Shown: piece after piece, positions 16,934 through 25,678 of the stretch
Layout of the letters: every line of letters starts with the position of its first letter
Numbering within the stretch: the first letter of the stretch is position 1
Assembly (NCBI RefSeq): GCF_039724765.1
Contig: NZ_CP155729.1
Coordinates: forward strand, 124,001-188,000
Direction of reading: 5' to 3'
Length of the DNA: 64,000 bases
DNA from: Sagittula stellata E-37
GTDB lineage: Bacteria; Pseudomonadota; Alphaproteobacteria; Rhodobacterales; Rhodobacteraceae
Notes under the pieces: generated by a model
What the model was told of the DNA's origin: nothing
The model's database searches: none
Seen by the model: the letters and a program-made list of their open reading frames with translations, nothing else
Made by a program: the position numbers and the translations under genes

Positions 16934-17833
16934 CTATACGCGCAAAGCGAGACGCGCGGCGAGCCAACTGACGAACAGGGTTGCAAGGTCCACCGGCAGG
17001 ATCGCGGCAAGTGCCGCTTCGTCCTCTGGCCCAAAAGGCAGCTTTGTCAGAGCCAGCCCGGACAGGTCGCCTTGCAGGGACATGACGCCGATGGCCACGA
17101 AGTTGTTGACCATGTGGAACGCGATGGCAGCGCCAAGGCTGCCCGAGCGCGCCGTCAGGTCTGCGGCGGCAAGACCGAACGCCACGGCCCATAGCGCGAT
17201 CGACACTGCGTTGCTGCCCCAGACATCCGGCGCATAATGGCCAAGACCGAAAGCCAGCGAAGGCAGCGTCAACCACACCGCGGGCCACTTCACCCGCGCG
17301 GCAAGTGTACTTTGGAAGTAACCGCGGAACAGGACTTCTTCCGATGCGGTCTGTACCAGCAGCGCCACCAGCGTCAGCGGCAACAGAGCCAGCCATTGCG
17401 CAGGCGGCAGGCCGGGCTCGGACGCCACGCGCAACGGCCATGGCGGCAAGAGCGCGATCACGACGTTCAACGCCACCAGCACGGCCGCGACGCGCAGAAA
17501 CTGCGGCCAGAACATCCGCGCCGGACCGAACAGGCTGCCGGCGCTTCGCCCGTGCAGGGTTTCGGCCACGACGATGGCACCGATGCCCATGGCCCCCATC
17601 AGCGAAAGCTGCGCCAGAAGCCCCCAGGGATCCTGGCCCGACGTGATGGCGTTCAGCACAGACGGAAAACGATCCGGCCCGACGATGCCGCTGATCAGCG
17701 CAATGACACCGCGCGTGAGCCCGAACATAATAACGGTCGCCAGAACCAAGCCCAGCACCAGCCGCCACAGTTCGCAACGGGGAAAAGTGGGCAGGGTCAG
17801 AACCGCGTGGGGCGCGTAGCGGTCGCGCTTCAT
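16934..17833 (-). CDS. CPBP-family intramembrane metalloprotease
   Basis: A 299-aa multi-pass membrane protein of the CAAX protease/Abi (PF02517) group. The first motif EEVLFRGYFQ (Glu-Glu-x3-Arg) is near residue 180, a second His lies in FGLGHYAPD near 205, and the third motif FHMVNNF is near 250. Together these give the expected metal-binding set. About eight hydrophobic segments are visible. The start at 17833 overlaps the stop of the upstream desaturase gene (ATGA), so the two are translated together. The substrate is unknown; in bacteria these proteases process membrane proteins or bacteriocin-type peptides. Confidence 0.88.
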   Translation of the reverse strand: MKRDRYAPHAVLTLPTFPRCELWRLVLGLVLATVIMFGLTRGVIALISGIVGPDRFPSVLNAITSGQDPWGLLAQLSLMGAMGIGAIVVAETLHGRSAGSLFGPARMFWPQFLRVAAVLVALNVVIALLPPWPLRVASEPGLPPAQWLALLPLTLVALLVQTASEEVLFRGYFQSTLAARVKWPAVWLTLPSLAFGLGHYAPDVWGSNAVSIALWAVAFGLAAADLTARSGSLGAAIAFHMVNNFVAIGVMSLQGDLSGLALTKLPFGPEDEAALAAILPVDLATLFVSWLAARLALRV

Positions 17834-18768
17834 CAACCTCGCGCGCTCGCTTGCCGGAGCACGTCGAGATAGCCGTTTGCCTGTGTCATCCGTTCGCCAA
17901 GCCCCTTGTCGCGCAACATGCGGTGAAGCTTCGGCAGCCTGTAGGCCGGTACGTGCATCACCAGGTGATGCTCCAGATGATAGTTGACCCAGTAGGGCGC
18001 GACCAGCAGCCGTTCCAGAGGTCCGGCAAGTGTGGTCCGGGTGTTGCGCAAAGGGTCCTCGGATTTCTCGACCGCGCCATGTTCGGCGATGTTGCGCACC
18101 CTCAGCACAAGCTGGAACCACGTCAGCAGCGGCAGAAGCCAGAAGGCGAACCACGTCCACCAGCCGAACAGCACCCAGAACAGCCCAAACAGGACCGCGT
18201 TGACGATCAGGGCCTTGCCCAGAACCGGACCGCTGAACGCCTGGGCGAGGTCCTGGCTCGACACGCCCTCCGTCTCTCCGGCAAGGCGGAAGGCAAAGGC
18301 GATCTGGGCGGCGCGCTGCCGGATGCCGGTCTGGCCGGTCAGGTCGCGGATCAGCTTGCGGCGGAGCGAGGCGCGCGTCGTCGGAAACGGCGCCGACAAC
18401 TTCAGGTCGGGGTCCTTGTCGGTCTGCGTGTGCCGGTGGTGCATCAGATGGTAATGCCGGTAACTCGCAAGATCGGCGAGGATGGGCCGCCCGCACAGCC
18501 ACGCGCCCGCCCATTCGTTCCACGTGCGGGTTCTGAACAGGGCGTTATGCGCCCCCTCGTGCATCAGGATCGCCAGCCCCAGTTGCCGCGAACCGATCAC
18601 GACCACCGCAAGCGCGAAGGTCAGGAGGTTGGGCCACAGCGTGAACAGCCACACGCTGCCGAGGATCAGCGCCCAGGCGTGCACCACAAGGGCCATGCCC
18701 CAGGCGTCGGACCGCTGCGACAGTGTCCGGATTTCCTCGCTCGTCAGGTAGGCTTTTCCCGGTGTCAT
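17833..18768 (-). CDS. Membrane fatty acid desaturase-like protein
   Basis: An integral-membrane di-iron oxidase of 311 aa. The three His boxes are present: HEGAHN near residue 72, HLMHHRHTQ near 108, and NYHLEHH near 263. Hydrophobic segments surround them in the desaturase arrangement. The start was set to the ATG at 18768. It probably introduces a double bond or hydroxyl into a membrane lipid or carotenoid-like chain; the exact substrate is not readable. Its stop overlaps the CPBP protease start, forming a two-gene unit. Confidence 0.9.
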   Translation of the reverse strand: MTPGKAYLTSEEIRTLSQRSDAWGMALVVHAWALILGSVWLFTLWPNLLTFALAVVVIGSRQLGLAILMHEGAHNALFRTRTWNEWAGAWLCGRPILADLASYRHYHLMHHRHTQTDKDPDLKLSAPFPTTRASLRRKLIRDLTGQTGIRQRAAQIAFAFRLAGETEGVSSQDLAQAFSGPVLGKALIVNAVLFGLFWVLFGWWTWFAFWLLPLLTWFQLVLRVRNIAEHGAVEKSEDPLRNTRTTLAGPLERLLVAPYWVNYHLEHHLVMHVPAYRLPKLHRMLRDKGLGERMTQANGYLDVLRQASARG

Positions 18769-19030
18769 CCCGCGATGATCCCGCGCCGGACCTCGTCCTG
18801 TCAACGATTTCGCCCCGTCATTTTGGCCACTTGCTTTGGCCAGTCACCTCGCCGCGCGGCTGCCCGCGATTGCCACATTTCCGCAAACAGGGCTGACCGC
18901 GCGGTCTCCGTCGCCCGTAACGCCTGCAAACGATCCGCCGCAAACCAACCGCCAAGTCGTGCGCCACATCCGGGCCGTCGGCAGGGACGGCGTGGATTGA
19001 CGCCACCGCCCCCCGTGCTATCGAACTTTC

Positions 19031-19966
19031 ATGCTGGCGATCTTCTTCAAGACGTTACCGTTCTTCGGCCTGATCGGCCTCGGCTACGGGGCCGCGCGCA
19101 TCCGCTTCTTCTCCGAAGAAGCCAGCGCGCACCTGACGAAGTTCGTCTTCTACTTTGCCCTGTCGGCGATGCTGTTCCGGTTTTCAGCCAACCTGTCGTT
19201 CGACGAGATCTTCGAACCCCGTCTGGCGACCGCATATCTCTGGGGCACCGGTGTCACCTATGCCATCGGGATGCTGATCGCCTTCGCACGCGGGCTGGAC
19301 ACCCAGACCGCCGCGATCGAGGCGCAGTGCGCGGCCATCGGCAACACCGGCTTCCTTGGCGTGCCCATGCTTGCGCTGCTCCTGGGGCAGGAGGCCGTCG
19401 GTCCGATCATCCTGATCCTGTCCATCGACCTGATCGTCTTCTCCTCGGCGCTGACCCTGATCGTCACCGCCGCGCGCGAAGGCTCCATGTCCCTGCGCAT
19501 CGTTCAGAAACTGGCCGTCGGGCTTCTGAAGAACCCGATGATCGTCTCCATCGCAGCCGGTCTTATGGTCTCGGCCACCGGGCTCGGGCTGCACGACGTG
19601 CTGGACAGCTTCTTGTCGACCCTCGGGGCGGCGGCGACACCGGGCGCTTTGTTCGCCATCGGCGCGTCGCTCGCATCGAAGTCGGCCGAGCGGCTGCAGA
19701 TCGCCGCCTGGCTGTCGTTCGCCAAGCTGATCCTGCATCCGCTGTTCGTCGGCATGGGCGTCTATCTTTTCTTCCCCGTCGACGCCTACCGGGCCTCGGT
19801 CGCCGTGTCGGCGGCGGCGCTGCCTGTCGCGGGCAACGTCTTTATCCTAGCGCAGCATTACGGCATCGCGCCGCAGCGGGTGTCCGCCTCGATCCTGATC
19901 TCCACGGCGGCATCCATCCTGACCGTCTCTGCGATCATCGCCCTGGTGGCGACCACGCCGCTCTGA
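19031..19966 (+). CDS. AEC-family transporter (auxin efflux carrier type)
   Basis: A 311-aa inner-membrane protein with ten hydrophobic helices arranged in two inverted halves (PF03547). Recognisable blocks are AIFFKTLPFFGLIGLGYGAAR at the N-terminus, AAIGNTGFLGVPMLALLLG near 105 and ALFAIGASLAS near 215, with the helix-breaking Gly/Pro positions of the family. Bacterial members export organic acids such as malate, but nothing here fixes the substrate. It is monocistronic, convergent with the NYN-domain gene, with a dispersed repeat in the gap. Confidence 0.9.
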   Translation: MLAIFFKTLPFFGLIGLGYGAARIRFFSEEASAHLTKFVFYFALSAMLFRFSANLSFDEIFEPRLATAYLWGTGVTYAIGMLIAFARGLDTQTAAIEAQCAAIGNTGFLGVPMLALLLGQEAVGPIILILSIDLIVFSSALTLIVTAAREGSMSLRIVQKLAVGLLKNPMIVSIAAGLMVSATGLGLHDVLDSFLSTLGAAATPGALFAIGASLASKSAERLQIAAWLSFAKLILHPLFVGMGVYLFFPVDAYRASVAVSAAALPVAGNVFILAQHYGIAPQRVSASILISTAASILTVSAIIALVATTPL

Positions 19967-19972
19967 CACTTC

Positions 19973-19996
19973 GTAGGGCGGGGCTGTGCGCCGCCC
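19973..19996 (+). repeat. Dispersed intergenic palindromic repeat, copy 2
   Basis: Identical over 24 bases to the element at 16665-16688. It lies seven bases after the AEC transporter stop, between convergent genes, where its short inverted core could also act as a transcription stop. Confidence 0.65.
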
Positions 19997-20001
19997 GCCC
20001 C

Positions 20002-20703
20002 TCAGTCGACGCGCCGCAACAGAAGCTGGCTGGCAGAGTTCCGTGTCTCGAACACCTTCAGAGCCTTCACGAGGTCGGACAGCTTGCGCTTGCCGTAAGT
20101 CCGCGTGTCGAAGTCCGGGTTGGCCGCGGTGATGACCTGCCCGATATCGCCAAGCTTGTACCAATCGTCGTCGCCATCGATCGAATCCATCGCCTTGAAG
20201 ATCAGGTCGCGCGCCTCCGTCAAAGGCCGCTTGTCCGTCTTGCGGTCCTTGGATTCCTCGGGCGCGCTGTCAATATTTTCAAGATAAATGAAACGCTTGC
20301 AGGCCTTCCGGAATGCGTCGGGCGTTTTCTGCATTCCCATGCCGTAGACATCCAGCCCCTGCTCCCGGATGCGGCTCGCCAGTCGGGTAAAGTCCGAATC
20401 TGAGCTGACCAGAACGAAACCGTCGAACCGCTCCGTATGCATCAGGTCCATGGCGTCGATCACCAGAGAAATGTCGGAGGCATTCTTGCCCACGGTGTTC
20501 GCGGGCGAATGCAGTGGTACGAGTCCGTATTCCGCGGTGACCCGGCTCCAGCCGTTCATCTGCTGGCTGGCAAAATCGCCATAGACCCGCCGGACGGAGG
20601 CCTCGCCCAGCGAAGCGATTTCGTCAAAGAGCGCCCTGGCGTACTTGGGAGACGTGTTGTCCCCGTCGATCAGGATCGCCAGCAGGCGGGTGTCATTGGG
20701 CAT
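20002..20703 (-). CDS. NYN-domain (LabA/DUF88-like) protein with C-terminal OST-HTH-like region
   Basis: A 233-aa predicted RNA-directed nuclease. The NYN (PIN-like) domain covers residues ~5-150, with acidic metal positions in LAILIDGDNTSPKY, NASDISLVIDAMDLMH and VLVSSDSDFTRLA. The C-terminal ~75 residues (after a charged linker) resemble an OST-HTH/LOTUS winged-helix RNA-binding module (DWYKLGDIGQVITAANPDFDTRTYGKRKLSDLVKAL). The start was set to the ATG at 20703. It is monocistronic. In bacteria this architecture is widespread and mostly uncharacterised; a role in RNA turnover is inferred from the domains. Confidence 0.88.
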   Translation of the reverse strand: MPNDTRLLAILIDGDNTSPKYARALFDEIASLGEASVRRVYGDFASQQMNGWSRVTAEYGLVPLHSPANTVGKNASDISLVIDAMDLMHTERFDGFVLVSSDSDFTRLASRIREQGLDVYGMGMQKTPDAFRKACKRFIYLENIDSAPEESKDRKTDKRPLTEARDLIFKAMDSIDGDDDWYKLGDIGQVITAANPDFDTRTYGKRKLSDLVKALKVFETRNSASQLLLRRVD

Positions 20704-20900
20704 GGTGCCTCCATTGGGTCTTCGCGGAAACAGGTAGCATGGCACGCAACGGAAGCGAAGCATCCCGCTGCCGATTTCCCGGCGGCGGCCACGGCCCGGC
20801 GTCAGGCATGCGCTTGGGCACCACGGCGCTGAGGCAGGGCTTGACCGATCACTCCATAGGTGATTCTCATCGGCACCAGACAGGTTAAAGGTGACACAGG

Positions 20901-21374
20901 TTGGCTTGCGTCGGAAACTGCCCTCCGCCCTCGAACATTTGCGCCATGCTGCGCCGGGTCATCGAAGAGCTGGTGAGCCGTGACAAACGCCTGCATGGCG
21001 GCGGCGGCACCCATGGATTGGAACACCGATTCCGAGAGCAGATCAACGGGCAGAACGGTCCCGGCACGTCTTCCTGGGACACGCACGACAGGGCAATCCG
21101 CAATCAGCAGCGCGGGCTGCGCCGGCGACTTGAGGAGTGGGAGGCCAACCGCTGCGGCCCGCCACCGCCGGGCGCATGGCGATGGGCGACGCGCCCCGCA
21201 CCGCAGCCCAGCGAATGGGTGAACCCCAACCCCGGTCCTTCCGCCGCGCAATACGCCGCAGGGGGTGTCGCCGCTGTCGGCGTGGGTTACCTGTTGTATC
21301 GCGGCGTGCGGATGCTGCCGTCGCTCTTCCCGCCGCTCTGGCCCTCCATTCCTGCAAACTTGGCGATTCCATGA
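20901..21374 (+). CDS. Unknown protein resembling the C-terminus of a polymorphic toxin
   Basis: A 157-aa protein. The TTG at 20901 is preferred over the ATG at 20946 because AAAGGTGA lies at the right distance before it and in-frame stops lie just upstream. Residues 15-60 are charged; residues 60-100 carry HDRAIRNQQRGLRRRLEEW and then NRCGPPPPGAWRWATRPAPQP, a Pro-rich pattern I associate with the ends of PAAR- or RHS-linked toxins. A hydrophobic segment (AAQYAAGGVAAVGVGYLLYRGV) follows, then a short tail. No PAAR or RHS domain is attached, so this may be a free-standing module or a remnant. It overlaps the next gene by ATGA. The toxin link is a tentative pattern match. Confidence 0.55.
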   Translation: MACVGNCPPPSNICAMLRRVIEELVSRDKRLHGGGGTHGLEHRFREQINGQNGPGTSSWDTHDRAIRNQQRGLRRRLEEWEANRCGPPPPGAWRWATRPAPQPSEWVNPNPGPSAAQYAAGGVAAVGVGYLLYRGVRMLPSLFPPLWPSIPANLAIP

Positions 21375-22093
21375 CCTGTCCCGAAGCCTTCGACCTCCCG
21401 CCTGCGCACTGGGGCCAACTGCTCGCCTTCCTGTCGATGGACATGACGGCGGACACGTGGCCACGGATCGGCGTCGGCTTCTCCCTTCCGCCGGCGCAGG
21501 CCCGGCAGGACATCCGCCAGATGATCCTTGAGTTGCGCGAAGCCTACGCCCGCCAGCCAGAGCCGATGCCGGACATCCGCGAATGGGTGTTCCGTAAGGG
21601 TATGCTCGGCTGGCCCGAAGAAGACCTGCAACGCCTCTGTCACCTCGGGTTGAACTTCATCGCCGATCACGCCGATGCGCCGCAACTTTCCGCCTGGCAG
21701 ATTGCGCTCACACGGTTTCCCCACGGGTTTCCCGCGACCGTCTCGATGATCGACGCCGACGAGGCCCGCGCAGGGTTCGAGGCGTGGCTGTCTCCGCCGC
21801 AGGAAACCGTCACCGTGCCCGAAAAGCTGACACCCTGGGATCTCCAGATGTGCGCGCGTCACGGCTGGAACCCGGAGAGCGCGGAAGGCTTCCCGCCGGT
21901 CGACACGCTGGACATCGTGGCAAGCCTCTGGCGCGCGCGGCTGGCGCTGATCCATGCGGGCGAACACTTCCCGCAACCGGCGCAGGCCATGCTTCTGAAA
22001 GAGGCCTCCGCCATCGTCGAGGACTATGGCGTTTGGATGCCCGGTCCGCTCGAACCCCTTTGGCTGAAGGTGCCGCATGCTGAGGATATCTGA
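21371..22093 (+). CDS. Conserved hypothetical protein, 240 aa, coupled to the toxin-like gene
   Basis: A soluble acidic protein of unknown function, rich in Trp and Pro. It has no signal peptide or membrane helix. Recognisable landmarks are WGQLLAFLSMDMTADTWPRIG near the N-terminus, IREWVFRKGMLGWPEEDLQRLCHLG near 75, and WDLQMCARHGWNP near 165. The start overlaps the stop of the toxin-like gene (ATGA) and its end overlaps the start of the next gene by 17 bases. An antagonist (immunity) role would fit the position directly after a toxin-like gene, but nothing in the sequence proves it. Confidence 0.65.
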   Translation: MTCPEAFDLPPAHWGQLLAFLSMDMTADTWPRIGVGFSLPPAQARQDIRQMILELREAYARQPEPMPDIREWVFRKGMLGWPEEDLQRLCHLGLNFIADHADAPQLSAWQIALTRFPHGFPATVSMIDADEARAGFEAWLSPPQETVTVPEKLTPWDLQMCARHGWNPESAEGFPPVDTLDIVASLWRARLALIHAGEHFPQPAQAMLLKEASAIVEDYGVWMPGPLEPLWLKVPHAEDI

Positions 22094-22418
22094 CGCGCAA
22101 CTTTCGGATTTCCGCGCCATCGAGGCCGCCCGGATCAAGCGGGAGGTCCACGCCCGGCTGGAACACGCCTTCCCCGACCTCGTCGCCGACAGGGACACGG
22201 TACTGGCTTGGCTCGATGAGCTTTTCGACGACGGGTTCGAGACCCGCGAACACCTGTTCGAGACCTCCCGGACGCTGGTGCAGATCGGGCAGCGTGACGA
22301 TCCGCTCGCGGCAGAGGCCCGGGCCGCCGCGACAGCGATCCTGCGCGACCGCGAAAACGCGCCGGAAGCGCGGCTGGCCTTCCTCCGGGCCCAGAAACTG
22401 ACTGTCCCGCCGGTCTGA
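22077..22418 (+). CDS. Conserved hypothetical protein, 113 aa
   Basis: A small, strongly helical protein (SDAQLSDFRAIEAARIKREVHARLEHAF, then EARAAATAILRDREN) without signal peptide or membrane segment. It overlaps the upstream gene by 17 bases, so the three genes from 20901 form one translationally coupled unit. The helical repeat-like character would suit a chaperone or adaptor. I do not recognise the family. Confidence 0.65.
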   Translation: MLRISDAQLSDFRAIEAARIKREVHARLEHAFPDLVADRDTVLAWLDELFDDGFETREHLFETSRTLVQIGQRDDPLAAEARAAATAILRDRENAPEARLAFLRAQKLTVPPV

Positions 22419-22549
22419 ACTCAAGCTGCCGCGATGGACTTAGCAGGACCGGGATCTCTGCGATCCGGGTGTCATCAGGCTGCCCGGTCTTACGCGGGCG
22501 CCGCGGCTCATGACCTTGCACCCCCAGACGGTCTACTGTGCCGGTGCGC

Positions 22550-23032
22550 TCAGAGCCGGCGGTACATCACCAGCGCATCCACCTCCGCCCCCGAGGGCAT
22601 GCGGAAGGCCCCGGGAAGGCGGCCGGCCACCTCAAACCCTGCGCGCTGCCATGTCTCGACGGCACGGGTGTTGGTCGACACGACGAAATTGTACTGCATC
22701 GCACGGAAGCCCATGCCCGGCCCCACCTCCAGCGAATGGGCCAGCATGGCGCGCGCCACTCCGCGCCCGCGCGACGCCTCTGCCGTGACATAGCCGCAGT
22801 TGCAGACATGGCTGCCGCCGCCTTTCTGGTTGCGCACGATGTAGTAGGTGCCCAGCAGGACGCCCGCGTCTTCGCAGACAAAGACAGTGCGCTCCAGCCC
22901 GAACCAGTAGTCGAGCGCCGCGTCCTTCGGGATATCGGCGTCAATGGCATAGGTGTCGCCCGAACGAAACACCGGCTCCAGCATCGACCAGATCGCGTCC
23001 CGATCACCCTCAACCGCTTCTCGTATCTGCAC
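22550..23032 (-). CDS. GNAT-family N-acetyltransferase
   Basis: A 160-aa acyl-CoA N-acyltransferase. The fold is clear: MQIREAVEGDRDAIWSMLEPVF at the N-terminus, strand 4 with GTYYIVRNQKG near 62, the acetyl-CoA loop SRGRGVARAMLAHSLE near 90 (Arg/Gln-x-x-Gly-x-Gly/Ala type), and the C-terminal NTRAVETWQRAGFEVAGRLPGAF typical of the RimI/phosphinothricin group. The acceptor is not determined. It stands alone between the toxin-like trio and the potassium channel gene. Confidence 0.9.
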   Translation of the reverse strand: MQIREAVEGDRDAIWSMLEPVFRSGDTYAIDADIPKDAALDYWFGLERTVFVCEDAGVLLGTYYIVRNQKGGGSHVCNCGYVTAEASRGRGVARAMLAHSLEVGPGMGFRAMQYNFVVSTNTRAVETWQRAGFEVAGRLPGAFRMPSGAEVDALVMYRRL

Positions 23033-23149
23033 GCCGTGCCCCCTTTGACCGAACCATTTACGCCCGTCTGCTGGCCGAACGCGCAGGTGGCGTCAAGCGC
23101 TCAACCAAGGCGACCGGATCGGCTTGGAGGGCCGCCGTCGGATGTCGTC

Positions 23150-23917
23150 TCAGGACAGCCCTTCCGTCCGGATGTGCATCACGGCCCCGCAATGCTTGCA
23201 GTGGACCGCGTCGGCATCGTGCAGCACCAGCCCGCACTCCTCGCACTCGCACCGCACCTTGTTGGGCCGGAACAGCACCTGCACCAGTCGCAGGAACAGG
23301 GTGATCCCGAACAGCATGACCACGACCGAGATCAGCCGCCCGACCGAGCCTTGCAGAACGATATCGCCGAAACCGGTGGTCGTCAGCGCCGTCACGGTGA
23401 AATACAGCGCGTCGGCATAGTTCCGGATCTGCGGGTTCACATTGTACTGCGTGGCGTAGACCAGCCCGGTCATCACGAAGATGAAGACCCCGAGGTTCAG
23501 CACCGCCAGCACGATGTCGCCGTTGCGGCGGAAGTAGGGGAAGTCGCGCTTCAGCTGCTCCGACAGGTGGTAGGTGTGCAGAAGCCTGAGCGTGCGCATC
23601 ACCCGAAGGAAGCCAAGCCCCTCTCCCGCCAGCGGTGCAAGGAAGGACACGATGGCCACGAGATCCGCCAACGTCGTCAGTCGGGTAATCAACCGCCAGC
23701 GGTTGGTCGAGATCCAGAATCGCATCCCGAACTCGATCAGGATGATCACGCCGAAGAACGCATCCACCGCTTCGACAAAAGGCCCGTGCTGCGTGAAGGA
23801 CGTGGCGATTACGAACAGGATCGTCCCGATGTCGAAAGCCAGCAGCGCATAGCGGAACCGGTGCGCCCGCGCACTTTCGCCGACATAGAGTTCGCGTATC
23901 CTGTTCCTCATTTCCAC
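23150..23917 (-). CDS. Voltage-gated-like potassium channel with C-terminal zinc ribbon
   Basis: A 255-aa cation channel of the VIC superfamily. S1-S3 hydrophobic segments are followed by an S4-like helix with spaced Arg residues (FLRVMRTLRLLHTYH, near 105-120). The pore loop contains TALTTTGFGDIVL near 190; GFGD replaces the usual GYGD, a selectivity filter variant also found in K+ channels. After the last helix the ~40-residue tail has four Cys in two pairs (CECEEC...HCKHCG), predicting a zinc ribbon. It lies 22 bp downstream of trkH on the same strand, so both serve potassium or ion homeostasis. Confidence 0.88.
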   Translation of the reverse strand: MEMRNRIRELYVGESARAHRFRYALLAFDIGTILFVIATSFTQHGPFVEAVDAFFGVIILIEFGMRFWISTNRWRLITRLTTLADLVAIVSFLAPLAGEGLGFLRVMRTLRLLHTYHLSEQLKRDFPYFRRNGDIVLAVLNLGVFIFVMTGLVYATQYNVNPQIRNYADALYFTVTALTTTGFGDIVLQGSVGRLISVVVMLFGITLFLRLVQVLFRPNKVRCECEECGLVLHDADAVHCKHCGAVMHIRTEGLS

Positions 23918-23939
23918 CCCTTAACACAGACGCGGAAGA

Positions 23940-25358
23940 TCAGGCCAGTTCGCGCCAGAAGACCCGGGTGAACAGGACGTAGACCGTCATCATTTCCAGA
24001 CGTCCCGCATACATGCCGAAGGACAGCCACCACTTGGCGCCCTCGGGCAGGCCAGCGAAGTTGCCGGACGGGCCGATCTGGCTGCCGATGCCCGGCCCGA
24101 CGTTCGCCACCGCCGTCAATGCCGCGCTGAACGAGGTCATCATGTCGAGTTCATAGAGATCGAGCACGACGGCCAGCCCAAAGACCGTGATCGCGTAGAG
24201 CACGAAGAAGGTCATGACCCCGGTCACCACGTCGTCACCGATCGCCCGGCCCTGGTAGCGCGGTACATCCATCGAATGCGGCAGGCGCACCCGCTGGAAC
24301 CGGATCCGCAGCACCCGCAGCACGATCAGCCACCGCATCATCTTGGCGCCGCCCGAGGTGGAGCCGCTGCATCCGCCCATCGCTGTCAGCACGAGGAAGG
24401 CAGTGGCCGCGAAAGGCCCCCAGGTGGTGTAGTCGACCGTGGCAAATCCCGTCGTCGTCACCACCGAGACAACGCTGAATGCAACGTGCCGCAACACCTC
24501 AAAGACCGGGTCGCCCGAGGTCCAGACCCGCCACGCCGTGATGAGCGATATCGAGACGAAGAACAGCACCGCGAGCGCGCGCACCTGTTCGCTGCGAAAA
24601 TCGCCCCTTCCGACACCCTTCATGTACCAGGCGAAAGGCAAGGCGCCCGCCGCCATGAAGACTGTCCCGGCCCATTCCAGAAACGGCTGCTCGAACTGAC
24701 CGAACGACGCGTCCGAGGTCGAATAGCCCCCCGTCGAGAGCGTTGTCAGCGCGTGCACCAATGCCTCGAAAGCCGTCATGCCGCCCGCGTGGTAGACCGC
24801 GAGGCAAGTGACGGTCAGCCCGGCATAGACCCACAGCGTCGTCCCGGCAAAGCGGGCTGCGGTCGCCATTTCCTTGTCGCCCTTTTCCGAGCTTTCGGTT
24901 TTGAAAAGCTGCATCCCTCCGACCCGCAGGATCGGCAACAGCGCGATGCCGGCCACGATGAACCCGATCCCGCCCAACCATTGCAGGATGGCCCGCCACA
25001 GCAGGATACCGCGTGGCGTGGAATCCAGGCCGCTCATCACGGTCGAGCCTGTCGTCGTGATGCCCGACATCGATTCAAAGAAGGCGTCCACCGGAGCCAT
25101 CTGCCAGAACCACAGCGGGATCGCGCCCATGGTCGCGCCGGTGATCCAGATCGTACCGGTGACGAGGAAGGAGTGCATGCGGCGGAAGCCACGCGGCCGG
25201 TTCGCCACGGCGAGCGTGGACAGCCCGCCCGCGAAGCCCACCAGCGTCGCCGCCTCCAGGAAAACGCCGCGCGTATCGGGATATGCCAGCCCGATCAACG
25301 CCATCAGCGCCGCCATGCCCATCATGAGCAGGCCATTCGCCAGCATGACCAGCGTCAT
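23940..25358 (-). CDS. TrkH/KtrB-family potassium transporter
   Basis: A 472-aa K+ uptake channel subunit with four MPM (membrane-pore-membrane) repeats. The P-loop Gly signatures are seen at SGITTTGSTVM near 100, ALTTLSTGGYS near 210, VTTTGFATV near 300 and AVANVGPGIG near 415. No TrkA/KtrA-type regulatory NAD-binding gene is beside it; the adjacent gene is a channel instead. Translation may start at any of several clustered Met codons; the first was taken. Confidence 0.92.
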   Translation of the reverse strand: MTLVMLANGLLMMGMAALMALIGLAYPDTRGVFLEAATLVGFAGGLSTLAVANRPRGFRRMHSFLVTGTIWITGATMGAIPLWFWQMAPVDAFFESMSGITTTGSTVMSGLDSTPRGILLWRAILQWLGGIGFIVAGIALLPILRVGGMQLFKTESSEKGDKEMATAARFAGTTLWVYAGLTVTCLAVYHAGGMTAFEALVHALTTLSTGGYSTSDASFGQFEQPFLEWAGTVFMAAGALPFAWYMKGVGRGDFRSEQVRALAVLFFVSISLITAWRVWTSGDPVFEVLRHVAFSVVSVVTTTGFATVDYTTWGPFAATAFLVLTAMGGCSGSTSGGAKMMRWLIVLRVLRIRFQRVRLPHSMDVPRYQGRAIGDDVVTGVMTFFVLYAITVFGLAVVLDLYELDMMTSFSAALTAVANVGPGIGSQIGPSGNFAGLPEGAKWWLSFGMYAGRLEMMTVYVLFTRVFWRELA

Positions 25359-25678
25359 ATGCCCCAGTGCCTCCGAACCTCTGCGACCGGGGCGTCCGCC
25401 AGGACGTGCGCCGGATCACCGCGTACCATGCGCCGGGTCTGCGGGAAGGTCCAGCCATGCCGTCGCTGCCTCGCTCTGCCGGGGGTAGGCAGAACCCGAC
25501 CTTGACCGGGAAATGCGCGCGCCGCACACTGACGTAGCGTAACAGGTGACCGCACCGGCGACCGATTTCGGGTCGGGCGGGTCTTTGCTCCCAAAGCCGA
25601 TTTCATCACGTCCCTGTTCATCCCGGAGACTCGGACGGCCTGACGGGCCGAGACGCGCTCCGACAGACGGAGCATGCC
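25359..25678. other. 320-bp intergenic region between divergent genes
   Basis: This lies between the start of trkH (minus) and the 277-aa gene (plus). I see no gene, and no promoter that I would call with confidence. A small hairpin (CTCCG, five-base loop, CGGAG) lies at 25660-25674, just before the plus-strand ATG, and could mask its ribosome binding site. Confidence 0.4.

Noticed and set aside
17851..20403. Very long open frame on the plus strand (about 850 codons) across the desaturase and AEC genes
   Set aside because: It runs opposite to or out of frame with two well-supported genes, its translation is rich in Arg/Pro/Gly with no domain, and such shadow frames are expected at this GC content.
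22448..22470. Hairpin after the toxin-like trio as a strong terminator
   Set aside because: The inverted repeat has a mismatch in a 9-bp stem and no T-run, so I do not list it as a terminator.
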